NCBI GenBank assembly: GCA_910577165.1
Contig: CAJTLX010000006.1
Coordinates: 1 to 64,000, forward strand
Direction: 5' to 3'
From: an uncultured Lachnospiraceae bacterium
GTDB taxonomy: Bacteria; Bacillota; Clostridia; Lachnospirales; Lachnospiraceae
DNA: 64,000 nucleotides
Below the pieces are notes generated by a model, which was not told where the DNA came from, did not search any database, and saw only the letters and a list, made by a program, of their open reading frames with translations. The stretch's first letter is position 1. The number at the start of each line of letters is the position of its first letter. A program made the translations under genes and the position numbers. Shown here piece by piece: positions 35,627 through 43,751 of the stretch.

Positions 35627-35937
35627 TTATTCTGCCGGAATATGTACCGGAAGTTCCATCTGAAGTTTTTCCGCTTCTTCCTTCGTTATTATCTGATAGG
35701 ATATAATCTGCCAGATCCCACTCGTTTCCTCTCCATGCGAATCAAAATCCTATAATTTGGCAGGCTGCTCTCCACAATGGCAAAAATGGCATCCATACTT
35801 CCCTCCGGCACTTCTTTATCACTTACAAAAACATAGAAATAACCCTGATCGAATTTTGCAGAAATACAAAATTCCATTTTCTCCGAATTAAAGCGATCCA
35901 AAAAGGTCAAGAGCATATCCCTTTCTTGCGCTGTCAT
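35627..35937 (-). pseudogene. Small conserved protein broken by a two-base frameshift
   Basis: The ORF 35689-35937 (82 residues, AAGGA before the ATG) ends RMERKRVGSGRLYPIR. Near 35730 the DNA has a GAGAGG repeat. Dropping one GA puts the ribosome in a frame that stays open to 35627 and reads ETSGIWQIISYQII and KEEAEKLQMELPVHI, a far more protein-like tail. The intact protein would be about 102 residues. It is therefore either a recent frameshift or a sequencing error. No function is recognised. Confidence 0.55.
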
Positions 35938-35945
35938 ATTTTTCC

Positions 35946-36827
35946 TTATCCTAGAGATTTTAAATTCTTTCTATACTCCTGCATCTTACTTTCTTCTGTA
36001 TTATCTAAAACAAATTGTAGCTCACTTATAATCTTCTCACGTTCATATGGAAGATATGCGGTTACTGGCATAAAATTCGAAACCGTATTTGCAAATAGAT
36101 GTGTGCGTATGCTTAAACTATAAATTAAAATTTGTAATTCACGAATACGTTCTTTTTCTTCAGCAGACACAAATAATTTTCGTTGTGCCATTTTATATAA
36201 CTCTGTATTTGGAAAAAGTGTAAGCGAATCCACGGAAATAAAATATGGATTAAGTTTATTAAATATTTTTGCACTATTCTTTGCATTTTGATATCCTCCC
36301 CCTTTCCCCGCAAGTCCCGTCATATAAACAAAATAATATTCAATCCCCGCCTCATCTAATTTCCTGCATTGTTCTAAAATATCCGCTGAAGTATATCCCT
36401 TATTTGCAAGGGCAAGCACCTCATCATCGCCGCTTTCTGTGCCAATGCTTAATCCGTTAATTCCCATTGCTCTAAGTTTTTTAAGCTGCCATACTTCCTT
36501 ATTTTGAATATCTCGGATACTCGCAAACATAGCTATGGTCTGACATTTAATCAGATAATCCCTCACGGTCATCGCTCGCAGTTTAAGATTTTCATAACTC
36601 ATTGCAAATGGGTTAGCCCCCGTTAAAAAAATTCTTCGGGCATTGGGCTGATAGGCTTTTATCTCCGCTAAATCCTCTTCAAATTCAGAGAGGGGTGACA
36701 TTCGGAAACATTCATTTTTATATAGGCTACAAAATTTACATTTATTATAAGTGCAGCCGGAAGTAGCCTGTATAATCACGGAATAAGCCTCATACGGCGG
36801 TCGCCAAGTTCTTCCTGTAAAATTCAT
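35946..36827 (-). CDS. Radical SAM protein with CX4CX2C cluster motif, copy 1
   Basis: 293 residues. The cluster ligands are in GCTYNKCKFC, that is C-4-C-2-C rather than the usual C-3-C-2-C. The protein otherwise has the radical SAM barrel features RIFLTGANPF (GGE-like position), GLSIGTESGDDEVLALANKGYT (ribose/SAM contacts) and the C-terminal helices. It lacks extra cluster or B12 domains. It is paralogous to the next gene upstream, from which it is separated by 18 bases, so the pair is co-transcribed. No substrate peptide gene is evident. Function unknown. Confidence 0.85.
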   Translation of the reverse strand: MNFTGRTWRPPYEAYSVIIQATSGCTYNKCKFCSLYKNECFRMSPLSEFEEDLAEIKAYQPNARRIFLTGANPFAMSYENLKLRAMTVRDYLIKCQTIAMFASIRDIQNKEVWQLKKLRAMGINGLSIGTESGDDEVLALANKGYTSADILEQCRKLDEAGIEYYFVYMTGLAGKGGGYQNAKNSAKIFNKLNPYFISVDSLTLFPNTELYKMAQRKLFVSAEEKERIRELQILIYSLSIRTHLFANTVSNFMPVTAYLPYEREKIISELQFVLDNTEESKMQEYRKNLKSLG

Positions 36828-36845
36828 AATTATCCTTCCTTTTAC

Positions 36846-37745
36846 TTACAGATGATAAACGCTTTTTCTGTACTGCTGTAATTCTTCCTCACTGACATTT
36901 TTTATAATTTCATCAAGGAATGATAACAGTTTTTTCTTATCTTTAGGTAATTGCCCATGAAACTGGTACGCATTGGATGCTCCCATTGCTGCAAAAACTG
37001 TTGATATCTGCAAATTTTCAATAAGTGTCCGCACTTCTTTATATTTTTCAAGTTCGCTTTCCTCCCGCCAGTTCCCATGCTGTATCCCGACATAAAGTTC
37101 AGAATCAGGATAAACCGTAAGCATATTTGCCCCAATAAGCGCGGGATGTACCTGGTTACATATATCAGCCGTTAATTTTGCTCCAATTTCTCCCCTGCCT
37201 GCTCCAGAAATACTAACCAGGTAAAAGAAATTATAATGAATACCCGCCCTGTCCAATCTCCGGCATTGCTCTACGATATCAGCAGAAGTATATCCCTTGT
37301 TCATAAATTGCAAAGCTTCATCATCGCCCGTTTCTATTCCTATGGTCAGACTATCGTAGCCACAAGCTTGCAGTTTGGCAAGTTCTTCATCGGTTTTAGG
37401 CATAATATCCGTAATCCTTGCAAATGAACCAATGGATTCTATTGATGGGAGATATTTGTAAGTTAATTCTGCAATCGCCGTTAATTTCTCATAGGATAAA
37501 ACAAATGGATTAGCCCCTGTCAAAAATACCCGACGGATATACTCATTATTCCAACCCTTAACTGCCCTCTTAACCTCCTGCAGATCACACTCAATATCCT
37601 CCATAGGAGACATTCTGAATTTGAACGGCAAATCATTATACAAGGTGCAAAACTTGCATTTATGATGCGTACATCCTGCTGTTACCTCAATTAAAATTGA
37701 TTTCGCCTCATATGGCGGTCGCCAAATTGTTCCTGTGTAGTGCAT
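36846..37745 (-). CDS. Radical SAM protein with CX4CX2C cluster motif, copy 2
   Basis: 299 residues from the ATG at 37745 (AAGGAGA seven bases upstream); the frame extends 16 codons further. It shares the start WRPPYEA, the cluster GCTHHKCKFC, VFLTGANPF and the conserved IGIETGDDEALQFMNKGYTSADI with copy 1. The two probably arose by tandem duplication and may form a heterodimer. Transcription is divergent from an HxlR-type regulator with evenly spaced GTAC sites between, so redox or electrophile control is likely by analogy with HxlR relatives. Confidence 0.85.
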   Translation of the reverse strand: MHYTGTIWRPPYEAKSILIEVTAGCTHHKCKFCTLYNDLPFKFRMSPMEDIECDLQEVKRAVKGWNNEYIRRVFLTGANPFVLSYEKLTAIAELTYKYLPSIESIGSFARITDIMPKTDEELAKLQACGYDSLTIGIETGDDEALQFMNKGYTSADIVEQCRRLDRAGIHYNFFYLVSISGAGRGEIGAKLTADICNQVHPALIGANMLTVYPDSELYVGIQHGNWREESELEKYKEVRTLIENLQISTVFAAMGASNAYQFHGQLPKDKKKLLSFLDEIIKNVSEEELQQYRKSVYHL

Positions 37746-37804
37746 AAACACATCTCCTTTTCTGTAATTTATCCTAATTATACTCGTATACAACGATTTT
37801 ACAA

Positions 37805-37843
37805 GTACTGTATTTTTTTATAGTACCCATATAAAAATCGTAC
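37805..37843. promoter_or_regulatory. Three evenly spaced GTAC sites in the divergent promoter region
   Basis: GTAC occurs at 37805, 37823 and 37840, that is at 18- and 17-base intervals. The first two form a longer palindrome (TACTGTA...TATAGTA). GTAC half-sites are typical of HxlR-family operators. They lie between the HxlR-type gene and the radical SAM pair. Confidence 0.6.
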
Positions 37844-37909
37844 ATTGATTTTTTAGAAAAACTATGTTATGTTGTGTTATATTATTGATTGCAGAAAGGA
37901 AGACCAGGG

Positions 37910-38239
37910 ATGAAAAAAAGTGCATTGGCTATTGAACGCTGCAAAACCGTTTCCACCATACAAAAAATCTTGGGTGGTAAATGGAAAATTGAAATTATTT
38001 ATTATATTGCCTTTCAGGATGTACACCGCTTTGGAGAACTTCGCAGACATATCGGCGATATCACAGAATCAAGCCTGACAAAACAGCTTCGAGAATTAGA
38101 AGCAGACGGTTTTATTACTCGCTATGATTACAAGGAAATCCCTCCCCATGTGGAATATAATCTGACGGATTTAGGAAAAAGTTTTATCCCGGTTTTTGAA
38201 CATATGAAGCAGTGGGGGGAAGAAAATCTGAAAGAATAA
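37910..38239 (+). CDS. HxlR-family winged-helix regulator
   Basis: 109 residues from the ATG at 37910 (AAAGGAAG seven bases upstream). The single HxlR domain shows GGKWKIEIIYYIAF, RFGELRRHIGDITESSLTKQLRELEADGFITR and VEYNLTDLGKS. The Cys near the N-terminus (ERCKTV, residue 11) is at the position that senses thiol stress in several HxlR members. It is divergent from the radical SAM pair and probably controls it and itself. Confidence 0.9.
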   Translation: MKKSALAIERCKTVSTIQKILGGKWKIEIIYYIAFQDVHRFGELRRHIGDITESSLTKQLRELEADGFITRYDYKEIPPHVEYNLTDLGKSFIPVFEHMKQWGEENLKE

Positions 38240-38450
38240 ATATATTGTCAAACAAAGAATGATATGTTGTAACCGGGTTTATAGGAAAACCAAAGGGCTA
38301 AGGAGGCTTTACCCCTCCTGTATTTTCAGAGGGTATAAAAATTCTCCAGACAAAAGAAAATAGCCGCCACTGCTACCAATAGTGACGGCTTTCCCTCCTA
38401 AATTCCATCATAGCACATCTAAATGAAAATTTCAAAAATTTTTCGCGCTG
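38240..38450. other. Gap with a terminator-like hairpin
   Basis: Contains AGCCGCCACT and AGTGACGGCT (38362-38390), a stem with one mismatch, between the HxlR-type gene and the converging TPR remnant. A smaller AGGAGG/CCTCCT hairpin lies at about 38298. It probably separates the two transcripts. Confidence 0.5.
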
Positions 38451-38724
38451 TCATTCTTCTTTCTGTATTTGCAAAATTTTTTGATACAATTCCTCTGCTC
38501 TTTTATATTCTCCCTGTTTCTTAGACACTCCTGCCAAATTATGATAACCAGTTGCTGTATCCGGATGCATTTCTTTCTACTTCTCTACAACTTTCCAAAA
38601 TATCCTCGATAGGAGAACTATATTTATCGCTGGTTCGATATTCCATCGTATTCTTACAGTAAAATTTATCCATTTGCTCCACTTGCAAAGATGCCTGAGA
38701 AAATGTATTAAACATTTCAGACAC
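38451..38724 (-). pseudogene. Fragment of a kinesin-light-chain-type TPR protein
   Basis: In one frame 61 residues (MSEMFNTFSQAS...ESCREVERNAS) end at a stop at 38539. In another frame the next stretch reads HPDTATGYHNLAG and KQGEYKRAEELYQKIL, a clear TPR of the kinesin light chain type, to a stop at 38451. The frame change lies near 38570. A complete protein would have many such repeats; here only about one and a half remain. It has no clear ribosome site. Confidence 0.6.
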
Positions 38725-38890
38725 CTACATATTTCATCCCAAACTTCCTCCTAGTTCATTCTTCTTTAATTTTAATTATATATCATGTTGCATAAATTAT
38801 CAAATCATTTCATTGAAATTTTCTAGAAACTGTTATTTACGAGGCAGAAAAGATTCTGAAATAAAACTATTCTAAAAAATGATTTGTATT

Positions 38891-39193
38891 TTATACATCC
38901 CAACAATATTTTTTCATTTCCACCCTATCTCCAATAAACCTTATCCCCTCTTCCATCAACAAACTCTTCTGATCGTAAAAATGTGGAGCGAGTCTTCCCG
39001 CATGATTTACCACGCGGTGGCATGGATATTCCCCGTAATACTCCGACATACTAAGAACCTTACCCACCAGCCTTGCATTTTTATCCCGCCCAATCAACCT
39101 TGCAATTTGCCCATAAGAGGCGACACACCCCTTTGGTATCTCCTCCACCACCGATAATATTTCATAGATTAAATCCTGCGTAAGCACGGACAT
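38891..39193 (-). CDS. MGMT-family DNA alkyltransferase domain protein
   Basis: 100 residues from the ATG at 39193 (GAGGGGGA upstream). It corresponds to the C-terminal DNA-binding domain of O6-methylguanine methyltransferase: IPKGCVASYGQIARLIG, RLVGKVL and the active-site EYPCHRVVN with Cys58. Without the N-terminal domain it resembles short Atl-type or MGMT-like proteins, but Cys58 is kept where Atl1-type proteins have Trp, so alkyl transfer may be possible. Repair of alkylated guanine is the expected role. Confidence 0.88.
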   Translation of the reverse strand: MSVLTQDLIYEILSVVEEIPKGCVASYGQIARLIGRDKNARLVGKVLSMSEYYGEYPCHRVVNHAGRLAPHFYDQKSLLMEEGIRFIGDRVEMKKYCWDV

Positions 39194-39228
39194 AAAATCC
39201 CCCTCTTCCATCGCTTGTCCTGATCTCT

Positions 39229-39405
39229 TCAATCCTCTTTGCAATCTCTCCGACTGCAATTTTCCTCATTTACTAACATCATATGCAATGTTTCCCCCAG
39301 CTGGATCAACACGGCAGAAAAAATCTCCATTTCCTCCCTGCTGCTGCATTTTGAAATTACGCAGGCAAGCGAGGATACATAGGCAACCAATTCACAGGAA
39401 TTCAT
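39229..39405 (-). CDS. Small conserved protein (DUF6774-like)
   Basis: 58 residues from the ATG at 39405 (AAAGGGG upstream); the longer frame has no ribosome site. The sequence MNSCELVAYVSSLACVISKC, LIQLGETLHMML and a C-terminal CSRRDC matches the DUF6774 family of clostridia as I recall it. It is rich in Cys (four or five), suggesting metal binding. Function unknown. It lies 35 bases upstream of the MGMT-like gene on the same strand. Confidence 0.6.
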   Translation of the reverse strand: MNSCELVAYVSSLACVISKCSSREEMEIFSAVLIQLGETLHMMLVNEENCSRRDCKED

Positions 39406-39604
39406 AATTCCCCTTTCTATGCGTTGTCCAAATACCGAACCACACAAAAATTCATTTATTTGATCCTATGATTCTCGCCACAATTTGTTCCAAAATGTTA
39501 TAAAAATAATCCCTTTTTCGTACTATACTGCACAAAATTTATTTTGTCAATATACATCTTTTTAAGGTTTTGATATAATAACTATTTGCATTCCTGAACA
39601 TAAA

Positions 39605-39644
39605 AATACCGGGAAATAATCTGCTCTCATTATTTCCCGGTATT
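39605..39644 (-). terminator. Terminator of the GH10 xylanase gene
   Basis: Perfect 16-base stem (AATACCGGGAAATAAT and complement) with an eight-base loop, 23 bases after the xylanase stop, followed by T-rich sequence on the minus strand. Confidence 0.85.
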
Positions 39645-39666
39645 CTTCTATTTTTTTGATCCCCTC

Positions 39667-40932
39667 TCAATAGTCAACCGCCAGTACCGACTCATCCTGT
39701 AACACACCATAAAATGCGCGCTTTGGGTTTCCCTCTTCATCGAACAAAAGTGCGTGTTCTCCGGCTCTCCAGCCTCCGCTTGCTGGGCGATCGGTATACC
39801 CCCAGAACGTCATCGAGGTAAAAGGCATTCCATTATCCACTAATTTTTGCAATCCGATCATCAGACATTTTATTTTGCGTGCCTGCTTTTCTAAGTTTTC
39901 CTCCGTTGCCTCCTGACCAATACCAAGGTCAAATTCGGTGATCTGTACTTCATACCCTGCACGGCAAAATGCACGCACCGTCGGGAGCAGCGTCATATCC
40001 ATCACATCGTTAATACTGACATGGGACTGCATTCCGATTCCGTCAATCAGCCCCTCATCCTGAATCTTTTGCAGACCGTCAATAATCCGCTGTGTTTTGG
40101 ATGAGGTATTATAATCATTATAAAACAGCTTCATATAATCTGGCGCATACTGTCTTGCATAATAAAATGCATAGTAGACATAATCCGGTCCAAGTACATC
40201 AAACCAATAATTTGCGTGTCCGTCCACTTCCTCCACAACACCGTGCGGATTTTCGTCAGAAATTGGTCCGTTAAATGCCTCATTTACTACATCCACCGCA
40301 TAGATAAGTTCCGGATATTCTGTGTCAAAATAAGTTAATACCTGACGGATATAACTTTCCATACGCGCAAGCATTACCTCGCGGCTTACATACTCGCCCT
40401 CATTTGTATAATCCTCTGTAAAGAACCAGCGTGGTGTCTGCGCATGCCATACAAGCGTATGGAAACGGATTTTAATATCGTTTTCTAAGGCGCGCAGAAT
40501 TGCCGCATTGCTGCGCGAAAAATCAACGACAGGATCTTTGTAAGTGGAACCATCCGCCAGCCCGTCCTGGCTCTCTTTCTGGCGCAGCACAGCATCTGGC
40601 TTCATCTCGTTCTCGCAGGTAAAACTGTCAAAATTTGCGGTGATGGTCTTCCCGATCTCACTCCAATTGCTAAAATCACTTGGATTGAGCGCGATCCCCA
40701 TATGAAAATCATCCCTGTAAAGCTCAAGGAAATTTTCTGCTGCCTTGGTCGGTTCCGCCGTCGGTTCCGGTGTTGGGGTGTTCGTCGGTGTTGGTTCTGA
40801 ATTCCCATTACTTTCCAATTCTTTATCTTCCGATTCCACAGGGGTTGGACTTACTTCATCTTCCGTATCCTTGCCGCAGCCTGCAAGCAAGATTGCCGTT
40901 GCAGCCACAAAAAACAATCTTCTTATTCTCAT
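39667..40932 (-). CDS. GH10 endo-xylanase, surface lipoprotein
   Basis: 421 residues. A signal peptide with lipobox LLAGC (lipid-modified Cys19) is followed by a Pro/Thr/Glu linker (about 28-64), then the GH10 barrel. The acid/base Glu218 is in VVNEAF and the nucleophile Glu333 in ITEFDL. Conserved FHTLVWHAQTP and GIGMQSH are present. It would be anchored outside the cell and cut beta-1,4-xylan. It is followed upstream on the same strand by a GH43 and an esterase gene, giving a compact xylan-degrading set. No carbohydrate-binding module is seen. Confidence 0.93.
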   Translation of the reverse strand: MRIRRLFFVAATAILLAGCGKDTEDEVSPTPVESEDKELESNGNSEPTPTNTPTPEPTAEPTKAAENFLELYRDDFHMGIALNPSDFSNWSEIGKTITANFDSFTCENEMKPDAVLRQKESQDGLADGSTYKDPVVDFSRSNAAILRALENDIKIRFHTLVWHAQTPRWFFTEDYTNEGEYVSREVMLARMESYIRQVLTYFDTEYPELIYAVDVVNEAFNGPISDENPHGVVEEVDGHANYWFDVLGPDYVYYAFYYARQYAPDYMKLFYNDYNTSSKTQRIIDGLQKIQDEGLIDGIGMQSHVSINDVMDMTLLPTVRAFCRAGYEVQITEFDLGIGQEATEENLEKQARKIKCLMIGLQKLVDNGMPFTSMTFWGYTDRPASGGWRAGEHALLFDEEGNPKRAFYGVLQDESVLAVDY

Positions 40933-40989
40933 TGAAAACTCCTTTCGCTAACTCCCATCTTCCCGCTTTAGCGGGAACTCAAATCAAGA

Positions 40990-42789
40990 TTATTTGCGCA
41001 CAATTACCTTTGTTTTTACCCAGGTAAGTTCCGGGTTTAAATCGCGCTCCTCCGTCATATCAAGTACGGGGAAATTCTCGCGGTTAAAATGCAGACGGCG
41101 CAGACCACTTGAACGCTCGCCATTTACACCGCGCCTTGCGTGATAGACAAACCAGAAAACCCCCTCCTCATCTTCCACAAAAGAATTGTGTCCCGGTCCG
41201 AATTCACCCCATTTTGACTGCGCTGCTAAGACTCCATTTCTGCTGACATCGGAAGGCACACTTCTCGATGAGAGGAGCGGACAATTTTCCTTCACCCAAT
41301 TTTTCGGATCTAACAGATCGTCACCCTCTGTTGCGGTAAGTAGCCCCGTCACATAGGTGGAATCCACGGCGGCACTGGAAAAAGTCATGTAGATCATCCC
41401 ATTTTTCTTGATTACAAACGGTCCCTCGTCAACAAAAGTATGATTGTTTGCCCAACCGTACTCCGGCTGTGATAAAAGCACTGGCTCCGAGGCGAGCTGC
41501 CATGGTTTCTTGGAATTTAATTTTGCAATATAGAGCCATGCCCCCTGATCCACCGGGGAGAACTGACGCTGCGACCAGCATACATAATGCACACCTGCCG
41601 ACTCAAATTCTGTCATATCAAGAGTAATTCCCTGCTCTCCATAGAGCATACTCCCGTCCTTTCTTTCCACACGCACCGGCATTTCCCAGTCCTCAGCGCA
41701 CATTGGATTGCCGCCCAGCTTTAGTGCCATCACATGGCTTTGCTCCTTCTCAAATGGTCCCGGCGTGCCCGCATGAAAAATGTAGAGCCTGTCCTCTATA
41801 ATATGAAATTCTGGTGCCCACAAAAGCCCTTTTAAATGCGGGTACATCTGTGTATCAAGAATCTTTATCTCCTGAGCAGTGATCAGCCCCGGAATAGTGT
41901 CCGCCTCGCGTATGTACAAAGAATTGTTTCCGTCCGCATCATTTGTGGCAATAAAATAATATTTTCCATTCCACTTCCCTATACATGGATCTGCGCGGTT
42001 AAAGGCAATTGGAAACGAAAAATGTTCCTGATGTATCTTCCCCCTGATCTCGTATTCCCCCGGAGTAGCAAAATCCATGGAATCCGTGTACCAATCCACC
42101 TTCTTTTCCACCTTGGAACCGTCACTGTAATATGCCATAGCACGCAGAGTATCAAGTTCCTGCCTATCTTTCACCGAAACACTTTCCGGCACTTCATTTA
42201 AGACATTCACCGGGGTAAGAAAACGACATTTTAAGTGTTCTGCCTGCTCTTTTGATATCTCAATCATATTTCCAGGAATCGCTCCGGGCAGCTGCGCCTC
42301 AATCGCAGCATATTCTTCATCAGTAAATTTTCCAAAAAGATGTCGATTTTTGTCCTCACCCTGCATTTCTCCTATCGCGCTCCGCATCACGCAGCCCCCT
42401 TCATGAAGCAGTTCTCCCGCCGCGGTCTTGCTCATTCCCCACGCGCCAAGTTCCTGATAATGAATTAGATCTTTACTGCAAAAGGCAAGTGCCAGCTCCC
42501 CTAGTTCCTCATCCGGGCTTCCGTCCACCTCAATTCTCTTTGCGATCACGCCAAATGTTCCATCTTCCCTCTTAAAAATCTTCGGGTTCTTTAAACTTTT
42601 CGCGTGCAGTGTCCCGTCCGCTCTTGCCACCGCCTTAGCATACAAAATCCCCGAATTATGATTCAGCGCGGTAAAATGCTCCCCGTCCTCACTCAGCGCG
42701 AGATGCATACTGTACGCAAGTTTTTCCGAATAGATGGAATCTTCCTGCGGCTTTCTGGTATAACAGAGCAAATAATATGTATCAGCCAT
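40990..42789 (-). CDS. GH43-family glycosidase (arabinofuranosidase/xylosidase type)
   Basis: 599 residues without a signal peptide, so probably cytosolic. The C-terminal part (about 250-599) is a five-bladed propeller of GH43 type: the base Asp in NRADPCIGKWNGKYYF, the acid Glu in VDEGPFVIKKNGMIYMTFSS, and GPGHNSFVEDEEG. The N-terminal 240 residues also look propeller-like (HLALSEDGEHF) but have no clear catalytic residues. It would act on arabino-xylo-oligosaccharides taken up after GH10 action. The exact specificity cannot be read from sequence. Confidence 0.88.
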   Translation of the reverse strand: MADTYYLLCYTRKPQEDSIYSEKLAYSMHLALSEDGEHFTALNHNSGILYAKAVARADGTLHAKSLKNPKIFKREDGTFGVIAKRIEVDGSPDEELGELALAFCSKDLIHYQELGAWGMSKTAAGELLHEGGCVMRSAIGEMQGEDKNRHLFGKFTDEEYAAIEAQLPGAIPGNMIEISKEQAEHLKCRFLTPVNVLNEVPESVSVKDRQELDTLRAMAYYSDGSKVEKKVDWYTDSMDFATPGEYEIRGKIHQEHFSFPIAFNRADPCIGKWNGKYYFIATNDADGNNSLYIREADTIPGLITAQEIKILDTQMYPHLKGLLWAPEFHIIEDRLYIFHAGTPGPFEKEQSHVMALKLGGNPMCAEDWEMPVRVERKDGSMLYGEQGITLDMTEFESAGVHYVCWSQRQFSPVDQGAWLYIAKLNSKKPWQLASEPVLLSQPEYGWANNHTFVDEGPFVIKKNGMIYMTFSSAAVDSTYVTGLLTATEGDDLLDPKNWVKENCPLLSSRSVPSDVSRNGVLAAQSKWGEFGPGHNSFVEDEEGVFWFVYHARRGVNGERSSGLRRLHFNRENFPVLDMTEERDLNPELTWVKTKVIVRK

Positions 42790-42802
42790 AATTCCTCCCC
42801 TT

Positions 42803-43603
42803 TCAATTTAACATCCACTTGATTGCTGGTTCCAGTTTTGCATCCCAAAATTGCATATTATGACTTCCCGGTCCTTCCTCATAAACTACTGGAATATTTT
42901 CCTTCTTTAAAAATTCGCAGAATGCGCGATTTTTCTCAAGTAGAAAATCTTCCGTTCCGCACGCCATAAAAATATCCGGAATTTTCTTTCCCTCTTCCTT
43001 TAATTTTAACAGGAGTGTTTCCGGGTTCGCATCGCTTTCTTTTGCCCGGTCAAGTTCGCCAAAACACAACTGATAATACTCGTAATTTGCCACACCGTTA
43101 TTCTGTCCCGGCTTTATTTCCTCAAGCTCATGAACAATAAGCGCGGAGGACATTGCCGCCACTTTAGAAAAATTTTCCGGAAATGCAAATGCGGTGTGCA
43201 GCGCGCCAAATCCTCCCATCGAAAGCCCGCCGATAAATGTATCTTCCGCGCCCTTTGCAAGCCCAAAAACCTTTCTCATATAATCCACCAATTCGCCTCC
43301 GACAAAATCGCAGTATTTGCGCCCCGTCGCCTCACCATTTAAATAAAAGCTGTTTTCTCCATTGGGAAAAACTGCCGCCAGATTGTATTTTTCCGCCAGA
43401 AAACGAATGGAACTGCCATAGAGCCACTCGTTAAGATCGCTGGTGTAGCCGTGCAGCAAAAACAAAGTTTTCGTCGGTCTTTTATAGTGTGGATTATCTG
43501 CCGACTCCTGTCTCCGGACACGCGCCCCATCCGGCAAAAGTACCTTAAATGATACCGGGCGCATCAGGCATCCCGAAAAAAATTCAACATTCAATACGGA
43601 CAT
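42803..43603 (-). CDS. Putative carbohydrate esterase, alpha/beta hydrolase fold
   Basis: 266 residues from the ATG at 43603 (GGAGGG seven bases upstream). It belongs to the esterase D-like group: LFLLHGYTSDLNEW (oxyanion region), nucleophile Ser in GGLSMGGFGAL, and terminal GPGSHNMQFWDAKL with the His. It has no signal peptide. It lies next to the GH43 gene, so deacetylation or feruloyl removal from xylo-oligosaccharides is likely, with acetyl or feruloyl preference undecided. Confidence 0.85.
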   Translation of the reverse strand: MSVLNVEFFSGCLMRPVSFKVLLPDGARVRRQESADNPHYKRPTKTLFLLHGYTSDLNEWLYGSSIRFLAEKYNLAAVFPNGENSFYLNGEATGRKYCDFVGGELVDYMRKVFGLAKGAEDTFIGGLSMGGFGALHTAFAFPENFSKVAAMSSALIVHELEEIKPGQNNGVANYEYYQLCFGELDRAKESDANPETLLLKLKEEGKKIPDIFMACGTEDFLLEKNRAFCEFLKKENIPVVYEEGPGSHNMQFWDAKLEPAIKWMLN

Positions 43604-43751
43604 ACGTAAACCCTCCAAAATTTGATATAAATATTATACAGAAAAACAGATATTTCCTTCAATGATATATCCTGTTAAGTTACTGATATATTCAATATTT
43701 TTTTATCTTTGCTGATCTTATGTACTCTCTGGCAAAACGCCAATAGCATTC

